Shown: piece after piece, positions 6,985-11,627 of the stretch
Layout: the number at the start of each line of letters is the position of its first letter
Numbering within the stretch: the first letter of the stretch is position 1
Source: Kiritimatiellia bacterium
Lineage (GTDB): Bacteria; Verrucomicrobiota; Kiritimatiellia; RFP12; UBA3636
Direction: 5' to 3'
Length of the DNA: 11,627 nucleotides
NCBI GenBank assembly: GCA_017413145.1
Contig: JAFPUX010000176.1
Location: 1 to 11,627 of the forward strand
Made by a program: the position numbers and the translations under genes
Notes under the pieces: generated by a model
Told to the model about the DNA's origin: nothing
Seen by the model: only the letters and a program-made list of their open reading frames with translations
Databases searched by the model: none

Positions 6985-7656
6985 CTAGCGCCCCCACAGG
7001 AGCAGCCACAGCCAGTCGGCCAGGCCGACGGAGCGGCAGACCCAGACCGTCGCGCGGCCGATCAGTTCGTTGAACGCCGGAACCCAGAACAGCAGCGCGA
7101 AAACGATGAACATTCCCCAGCGCTCCAGCTGCGCGTAGCGCCACGCGAGGTCGCGCGGGAGCAGGACCGTCACGACGCGCGAGCCGTCCAGCGGCGGGAT
7201 CGGCACGAGGTTGAACACCATCAACACGATGTTCGTGATGACGTAGGACAGGAGGAAGTACAGCACGTACCAGGACAGCCTCGCGTCCGCCGGCAGGACG
7301 CGCGCGAGCAAGTGGAACAGCAGCGCGCCGGCGATGGCCTGGAGGAGGTTGCTCGCGGGGCCGGCGATGGCCGTGATCCAGTAGGCCTTCTTCGGATCGC
7401 GGCAGCGGTAGATGCTGATCGGAACCGGCTTGGCGGCGCCGAAGACGACGTTCGATCCGGTGAGCACGAGGATCGCCGGCAGGATCACGCTCATGAACGG
7501 GTCGACGTGGCGGAGCGGGTTGAAGGAGAGCCGTCCCGCGTCGCGCGCGGTCGTGTCGCCGCACCACAGCGCGGCCGCGCCGTGCGCGATCTCGTGGATC
7601 ATGATCGCGGGCACCAGCGCCGCGAACCGCAAGAGCATCAAAAACAGGTTTTCCAT
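6985..7656 (-). CDS. M50 site-2-type intramembrane zinc metalloprotease
   Basis: A 223-residue, very hydrophobic protein with the M50 hallmarks: HEIAHG at 21-26 (zinc ligands His21 and His25, catalytic Glu22) inside the first membrane segment, the GAAKPVP motif (73-79), AGPASN (98-103), and the second metal motif FNLVPIPPLDG (148-158) with Asp157. It has about five or six membrane segments and no PDZ domain, so it belongs to the compact YwhC/S2P-like branch. Start ATG 7656 is 2 nt after the dut stop; GGGA about 9 nt upstream is a weak ribosome site. The stop is 3 nt before the GTG of the peptidase-sigma gene. Site-2 proteases release membrane-bound regulators, classically anti-sigma factors, so its position next to a sigma factor and a kinase is suggestive. 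No anti-sigma gene is visible here. Confidence 0.92.
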   Translation of the reverse strand: MENLFLMLLRFAALVPAIMIHEIAHGAAALWCGDTTARDAGRLSFNPLRHVDPFMSVILPAILVLTGSNVVFGAAKPVPISIYRCRDPKKAYWITAIAGPASNLLQAIAGALLFHLLARVLPADARLSWYVLYFLLSYVITNIVLMVFNLVPIPPLDGSRVVTVLLPRDLAWRYAQLERWGMFIVFALLFWVPAFNELIGRATVWVCRSVGLADWLWLLLWGR

Positions 7657-7658
7657 CG

Positions 7659-8105
7659 TCACGTTCCCGTCGAACCGAACCCGCCGGCGCCGCGTGCGGT
7701 TTCGGGCAGTTCGTCCGCCTCGACAACGCGCGGACGCAAGATCGGGCACAGCACGGCCTGCGCGATGCGCATGCCCTTTTCCACGTGGAAGGGCCCGCTG
7801 CCGTGGTTGATGAGGATCGCGCAGACCTCGCCGCGGTAGCCCTCGTCGATCGTCGCGGGCGTGTTGACCATGGAGATGCCGTTGCGGTCCGCCAGGCCGC
7901 TGCGCGGGCGCAGCTGGATCTCGGTTCCGGGCGGCGGCGCGAACGCGATCCCGAGGGGGATCTTCGCGCGCTGGCCCGGCGCGAGGACGACGTCCTCGCA
8001 GGCGCAGACGTCCATCCCGGAATCGTCGGGATGCGCGAAACGAGGCAGCACGGCGTCCGGGCGGACGCGCCTCACGCGCAGGACGGGCGGATCGGTGTCG
8101 TTCAT
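7659..8105 (-). CDS. dut: dUTP diphosphatase (dUTPase)
   Basis: A 148-residue protein of the trimeric dUTPase family, hydrolysing dUTP to dUMP and pyrophosphate. This keeps uracil out of DNA and supplies the dTMP pathway. All five motifs are present in order: DSGMDV (motif I), RPRSGLA (II), NTPATIDEGYRGEV with the catalytic Asp (III), RIAQAVL (IV) and the C-terminal RGAGGFGSTG arm (V). The length is normal. ATG 8105 places motif I at the usual distance from the N-terminus. No Shine-Dalgarno precedes it, and the -10 box lies just 8 nt upstream, so a leaderless mRNA is likely. It is the first gene of the four-gene operon; its link with the signalling genes behind it is probably positional only. 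Confidence 0.96.
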   Translation of the reverse strand: MNDTDPPVLRVRRVRPDAVLPRFAHPDDSGMDVCACEDVVLAPGQRAKIPLGIAFAPPPGTEIQLRPRSGLADRNGISMVNTPATIDEGYRGEVCAILINHGSGPFHVEKGMRIAQAVLCPILRPRVVEADELPETARGAGGFGSTGT

Positions 8106-8113
8106 GGCAAAGG

Positions 8114-8143
8114 ATTCTAGCACAAACGGGCGCGGGACGGCAA
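8114..8143 (-). promoter_or_regulatory. sigma70-type promoter of the dut operon
   Basis: Minus-strand -35 TTGCCG (8143-8138), 18-nt spacer, extended -10 TGC-TAGAAT (TG at 8122-8121, hexamer 8119-8114). Exactly 8 nt separate the -10 from the dut ATG. The -35 starts in the loop of the hairpin at 8126-8159, so terminator and promoter overlap. Confidence 0.62.
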
Positions 8144-8159
8144 ACCGTCCCGCGCCCGT
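8126..8159 (-). terminator. strong hairpin terminator after the decarboxylase beta gene
   Basis: A perfect 15-bp stem (8126-8140 with 8145-8159, ACGGGCGCGGGACGG) with a 4-nt loop, 22 nt after the beta-subunit stop. On the minus strand the stem is followed by TTTGTG, a short T-tract. It separates the decarboxylase unit from the dut operon. Confidence 0.75.
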
Positions 8160-8181
8160 CCGGAGGCTTTCCGCGCCGCGG

Positions 8182-9747
8182 CTACGAGCCAAGCATGCGG
8201 AAGAGGATGCCGGCCGCGACGGCCGAGCCGATCACGCCCGCGACGTTCGGGCCCATGGCGTTCATGAGCAGGAAGTTCGTCGGGTCGCACTCGAGGCCGA
8301 CCTTGTTCGACACGCGCGCCGCCATCGGGACCGCCGAAACGCCCGCCGAGCCGATGAGCGGGTTGACCTTCTCCTTGACGAAGAGGTTCATGATCTTGGC
8401 CATGAACAGGCCGCCCACCGTGCCGATGCCGAACGCGATGACGCCCAGGATCATGATGCCCGCGGTCTGGCCCGTCACGAACTTCTCGGCCGCGAGCTTG
8501 GAGCCGACCGCGATGCCGAGCATGATCGTCACGATGTTGATGAGCGCGTTCTGCATCGTGTCGCTCAGGCGGTCCACGACGCCGCTCTCCTTGGCGATGT
8601 TGCCGAACATGAGCGCGCCCATGAGCGGAACGGCGCTCGGCAGCAGCAGGCCGCAGAGGACCACGACGACGAGCGGGAAGACGACCTTCTCGATCTTCTT
8701 CACGGGCCGCAGCTGCTTCATGTGGATCTTGCGCTCCTTCTCGGTCGTGCAGAGCTTCATGAGCGGCGGCTGGATGACGGGCACGAGCGCCATGTAGGAG
8801 TAGGCCGCCACGGCGATCGGCCCGATCAGGTCGGGCGCGAGCTTGGTGGTGAGCCAGATCGAGGTCGGGCCGTCCGCGCCGCCGATGATGCCGATCGAGG
8901 CGGCCTGGGCGAGCGAGAAGTGGATGCCCGGGACGTATTGGTCGAGGATCACCGCGCCCAGCAGCGCCGAGAAGATGCCCAGCTGCGCCGCCGCGCCGAG
9001 AAGCAGCATCTTCGGGTTGGCGATCAGCGGGCCGAAGTCCGTCATGGCGCCGACGCCGAAGAAGATGAGGATCGGGAAGAGGCCCGTGTCGATGCCCGCC
9101 TGGAAGATGCAGGAGAGGAAGCCGCCGGCCGTCACCTGGCCGCCGACCATCAGCAGGCCGCCGTCCACGATCGTGCCGCCCGTCATCATCGTGGGCGTGG
9201 TGACGCCCGCGAGCGGGATGTTCGCGAGCAGGCCGCCCATGCCGATCGGGAAGAGGAGCAGCGGCTCGAAGCCCTTCACGAACGCCAGGTAGATCAGGAA
9301 CACGCACACGAAGATCATCAGGAACTGCCCCACGCCGTAGGGCATGCCGAAGAGCATGTGCACGGGGTGGCCCTTGACGAACTTGCCGTTCGCGTCGTAG
9401 TAGCCGGTCGTGACGCCGTAGTGCAGCGCGCCGTCCTCGCCGATCATCGCGGCGGGGGTCGTGTTGCCGTCGGGGTCGAGCGCGGCGGCCTTGCCGGCGC
9501 CGTTCGACACGTCGATCTGGTCGAGGCCCTTCGCGACCGCGTCCACCGCCCAGTCGCGGGGCTCGGCGGTGAGGAAGCCGTAGATGCCGGTGTCCTCCCA
9601 CATGCCGCCGGCCTTCGAGAGGAGGTCGGCCGTGGAGATTTCGCCTTTCGCGGCGGCCGTCGGCTCGGCGGTCGCGGCGTCCTGCGCGAAGGACGGCAGG
9701 GCCGACGCAAGCAACGCGGCGCACGCGAGGAAGAGAAAGTTCTTCAT
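8182..9747 (-). CDS. oadB: Na+-translocating decarboxylase beta subunit (OadB/GcdB family)
   Basis: A 521-residue integral membrane protein that couples decarboxylation of the carboxybiotin on the alpha subunit to Na+ export. Family signatures are GFEPLLLFPIGMGGLLANIP (159-178), IIGGADGPTS with the Na+-site Asp292 (288-296), AAYSYMALVPVIQPP (314-328), and NFLLMNAMGPNVAGVIGSAVAAG (491-513). The core from about residue 136 matches the usual ~400-430-residue protein. Ahead of it is an extra ~135 residues: a signal peptide (MKNFLFLACAALLASALPSFA, likely cut after Ala21) and a hydrophilic segment of about 110 residues I cannot assign. AAGGAT (9762-9757) is a good ribosome site about 9 nt before the ATG. 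It follows the alpha gene by 68 bp and ends at the hairpin 8126-8159. The symbol assumes oxaloacetate as substrate; a glutaconyl- or methylmalonyl-CoA-type role is possible. Confidence 0.93.
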   Translation of the reverse strand: MKNFLFLACAALLASALPSFAQDAATAEPTAAAKGEISTADLLSKAGGMWEDTGIYGFLTAEPRDWAVDAVAKGLDQIDVSNGAGKAAALDPDGNTTPAAMIGEDGALHYGVTTGYYDANGKFVKGHPVHMLFGMPYGVGQFLMIFVCVFLIYLAFVKGFEPLLLFPIGMGGLLANIPLAGVTTPTMMTGGTIVDGGLLMVGGQVTAGGFLSCIFQAGIDTGLFPILIFFGVGAMTDFGPLIANPKMLLLGAAAQLGIFSALLGAVILDQYVPGIHFSLAQAASIGIIGGADGPTSIWLTTKLAPDLIGPIAVAAYSYMALVPVIQPPLMKLCTTEKERKIHMKQLRPVKKIEKVVFPLVVVVLCGLLLPSAVPLMGALMFGNIAKESGVVDRLSDTMQNALINIVTIMLGIAVGSKLAAEKFVTGQTAGIMILGVIAFGIGTVGGLFMAKIMNLFVKEKVNPLIGSAGVSAVPMAARVSNKVGLECDPTNFLLMNAMGPNVAGVIGSAVAAGILFRMLGS

Positions 9748-9779
9748 GTTCGTTCGATCCTTGTCGTTTCGAGTCGCCC

Positions 9780-9802
9780 CGGGGCCGGCCGCGCCGGCCC
9801 CG
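9780..9802 (-). promoter_or_regulatory. intercistronic hairpin between alpha and beta subunit genes
   Basis: A perfect 10-bp GC-only stem (9780-9789 with 9793-9802, centred on GGGGCCGGC/GCCGGCCCC) with a 3-nt loop, starting 13 nt after the alpha stop. No T-run follows and the beta gene has no visible promoter of its own. It is more likely a pausing, partial-termination or mRNA-stability element that sets the alpha:beta ratio than a full terminator. Confidence 0.5.
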
Positions 9803-9815
9803 CGGGCGGCTCGCG

Positions 9816-11627
9816 TTACGCGACGGTGAAGAGCGTGTCGCCCGCGTTGATCTTGTCGCCCTGGTTCACGGAGATCGAGACCGTGCCGGCCTTGGTGGCC
9901 TTCATCGGCATCTCCATCTTCATGGACTCCATGACGAGCACCTCGTCGCCCTCGGCGACCTGCGCGCCGTTCTGCGCGGTGATGCGCAGGACGAGGCCGG
10001 GCATCGGGGCCTTGAAGGGCTCGCCGGCGCCGCCGGCGGCCGGAGCGGCGGCGGGGGCTGCCGCGGCGATGCCGTCTTTCACGGCGTAGGTGTAGGCCTG
10101 GCCGTTCACCGTGGCCTGGCCGTCGGCGCCGAAGCTGACGCCGTAGGCCTTGCCGTTCACCGTGACGGTGAAGTCCTTGCCGCCCGCGGCGCCGCCGGCG
10201 GCGGGGGCCGCCTCGGCCGCGTTCTTGCGGACGCCGTTCGGCGCCTTGGCCGGGTCCTTGAGAAAGGCGATGCCCTTCTCGAGGCAGGAGGCGGCGATGA
10301 AGACGTTCTCGTCCGTGATCTCGAGGCCGGCGTCCTTGAGCATCTTCTCGGCGGCGGCGCGGCCCTTCTTCGGGTCGGCGTTGTTGATTTCGAGGACGGT
10401 CTTGGTGGTGGGCTCGAGCTGGAGCGCCTCGCTGCAGATCTTGACGATTTCCGGGTCGGGCGCGACGGGCGTCTTGCCGAAGTAGCCGAGGACCATCTTG
10501 CCGTAGCCGGGGGCGATCTTCTTCCACTTGCCGAACATCGCGTTGTTGAGCGCCTGCTGGCCGTAGAACTGCGAGACGGGCGTGACGGACGTGCCGAAGC
10601 CGCCGAGGCGGACGCAGTCGTACATCTCCGCGATCATCGCGTCGTACTTGTCCATCATCCCGAAGTCGCGCAGCATCTGCGTGTTCGCGGTGAGGGCGCC
10701 GCCGGGCATGGGCGACCAGACGATCGCCGGGCTCACGGACATCGCCTCGGGCGGGAGGAAGTAATCCTTCATCTGCTCCTTGAACACCGCCTCGGCCTTG
10801 CGGACCTTCTCGATGTCGATGCCTTCGAGCTCGAAGCGGTCGTCGCCGTCGAGCGCGTGCCACATCGTGATGATGTCGGGCTGGCAGGTGCCGCCGGACA
10901 TCGGCGTCATCGAGAGGTCGAGGCCGTCCGCGCCGCCCTCGAGCGCCGCGAGGTAGCAGGCGATGCCGTTGCCGGCCGTCTCGTGCGAGTGGAACTGGAT
11001 GTGCGTGTCGCCCTTGCCGGCCTTCTTGAGGACCTCGCGCGCGGCCTTCATCGTCTCGCGGACGGTGGTGGGCGTCGAGGTGCCGGAGGCGTCCTTGAAG
11101 CAGAGGCGGTCGAACGGGATGCCGGCGTCGATGATCTGCTGGACGCGGGAGGCGTAGAACGCGGGCGTGTGGGTGCCCTGGTTGTCGACCCCGGGGGGCA
11201 GGCCCATCATCGTCACGACGACCTCGTGCTTGAGGCCGGCGTCGTGGATGCACTGGCCGGACCACTTCAGGTTGTTCACGTCGTTGAGCGCGTCGAAGTT
11301 GCGGATCGAGGAGATGCCGTGCTTCTTGAACGTCTCGGCGTGGAGCTTGATCATGTCGGAGGGCTGCGAGTCGAGGCCGACGACGTTCACGCCGCGGGAG
11401 AGCGTCTGCAGGTCCGCGTCGGGGCAGGTCTTGCGGAACTCGTCCATCACGTAGTAGGCGTCCTCCTGGCAGTAGAAGTAGCACGCCTGGAAGCGGGCGC
11501 CGCCGCCGGCCTCGAACCAGCGGATGCCGGCGTCGTAGGCCGCCTTGACGGCGGGCATGAAGTCCTTGGAGAAGACGCGCGCGCCGATGACGGACTGGAA
11601 TCCGTCGCGGAACGCGGTGCACATCAC
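9816..11627 (-). CDS. oadA: biotin-dependent decarboxylase alpha subunit (carboxyltransferase + biotin carrier), 5' end cut
   Basis: 603 codons are visible and the frame is open at the right edge. The sequence begins VMCTAFRDGFQS, while family members have a few residues before this, so only about 5-10 are likely missing. The carboxyltransferase domain (1 to about 300) has the metal-site Asp8 in CTAFRDG, EAGGGARFQ (39-47), Lys178 in FKDASG (the carbamylated-lysine position), and the His213/His215 pair in FHSHETAG. A conserved helical domain follows to about 460, then an Ala/Gly/Pro linker, an FTVTVNGKAYGV segment, a second Ala/Pro linker, and a biotinyl carrier domain with VMESMKMEMPM. The biotin lysine is Lys570 (codon 9920-9918), 33 residues from the end as is normal. 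It transfers a carboxyl group to biotin for the membrane beta subunit encoded next. The likely substrate is oxaloacetate; a pyruvate carboxylase B-type role is the alternative. The small gamma subunit is not in the window. Confidence 0.93.
   Translation of the reverse strand: MMCTAFRDGFQSVIGARVFSKDFMPAVKAAYDAGIRWFEAGGGARFQACYFYCQEDAYYVMDEFRKTCPDADLQTLSRGVNVVGLDSQPSDMIKLHAETFKKHGISSIRNFDALNDVNNLKWSGQCIHDAGLKHEVVVTMMGLPPGVDNQGTHTPAFYASRVQQIIDAGIPFDRLCFKDASGTSTPTTVRETMKAAREVLKKAGKGDTHIQFHSHETAGNGIACYLAALEGGADGLDLSMTPMSGGTCQPDIITMWHALDGDDRFELEGIDIEKVRKAEAVFKEQMKDYFLPPEAMSVSPAIVWSPMPGGALTANTQMLRDFGMMDKYDAMIAEMYDCVRLGGFGTSVTPVSQFYGQQALNNAMFGKWKKIAPGYGKMVLGYFGKTPVAPDPEIVKICSEALQLEPTTKTVLEINNADPKKGRAAAEKMLKDAGLEITDENVFIAASCLEKGIAFLKDPAKAPNGVRKNAAEAAPAAGGAAGGKDFTVTVNGKAYGVSFGADGQATVNGQAYTYAVKDGIAAAAPAAAPAAGGAGEPFKAPMPGLVLRITAQNGAQVAEGDEVLVMESMKMEMPMKATKAGTVSISVNQGDKINAGDTLFTVA

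Noticed and set aside
5846..7726. Upstream in-frame extension of the kinase frame (would give 1287 residues)
   Set aside because: It runs through the protease and sigma genes in another frame and gives Arg/Pro-rich nonsense; ATG 5845 fits the kinase N-terminus and overlaps the sigma stop as ATGA.
5815..7839. Plus-strand open frame of 674 codons opposite the kinase, sigma and protease genes
   Set aside because: Rich in Arg, Glu and Ala with no domain; the minus strand encodes clearly recognisable families in three consecutive genes.
7861..10089. Plus-strand open frame of 742 codons opposite dut and the decarboxylase genes
   Set aside because: His/Asp/Arg-rich mirror of the conserved OadA/OadB/dUTPase coding on the other strand.
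9748..11622. Upstream in-frame extension of the beta-subunit frame (would give 1146 residues)
   Set aside because: It is a frame-shifted shadow of the alpha gene; ATG 9747 has a good ribosome site and a proper signal peptide.
1..11627. CRISPR arrays, tRNA or rRNA genes, insertion sequences, prophage genes
   Set aside because: No spaced direct repeats, no tRNA-like cloverleaf, no transposase, integrase or phage-type product was seen on either strand; dut alone is a normal cellular gene.

Overview
The window is a GC-rich bacterial chromosome segment in which every supported gene lies on the minus strand, so it reads from right to left. The best guess at the source is a Verrucomicrobiota-type bacterium, most likely Kiritimatiellota from a gut or anaerobic habitat. 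The reasons are the Na+-pumping decarboxylase, the sigma-factor plus Ser/Thr-kinase pairing, and a large secreted protein with repeats ending in a C-terminal segment typical of that group. This placement is inference from protein style; no 16S or marker gene is present.

Right end (11627 to 8182): a biotin-dependent carboxyltransferase/decarboxylase alpha subunit (5' end cut off by the window edge) is followed by its membrane beta subunit, which carries an unusual signal peptide and periplasmic-looking N-terminal extension. Together they would couple decarboxylation of oxaloacetate (or a similar acid) to Na+ export. A 15-bp GC-rich hairpin at 8126-8159 closes this unit.

Middle (8105 to 3863): a tightly packed four-gene operon encodes dUTPase, an M50 site-2-type intramembrane protease, a single polypeptide that fuses an M23 (LytM) peptidase domain to an ECF-like sigma factor, and a transmembrane Ser/Thr kinase with an unknown extracytoplasmic domain. 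Gaps are 2 nt, 3 nt and an ATGA overlap. The last three look like a signalling module for the cell envelope, and the peptidase-sigma fusion is the most unusual item in the window.

Left part (3862 to 894): a 350-bp gene-free stretch holds a promoter, a strongly structured RNA leader and a possible switch over the ribosome-binding site. It precedes a large secreted protein built from three related repeats and two beta-sandwich-like modules. The first quarter of that gene and its leader are visibly less GC-rich than the rest.

Left end (838 to 1): the 5' part of a BatD-like/DUF4381-type membrane protein gene, cut off by the window edge.

Three gene starts share the same promoter design, TTG(N)3, a 17-18 nt spacer ending TGn, then TAGAMT. 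At two of them the -10 lies exactly 8 nt from the ATG, predicting leaderless mRNAs. At the same two sites the -35 sits in the loop of the preceding gene's terminator-like hairpin.
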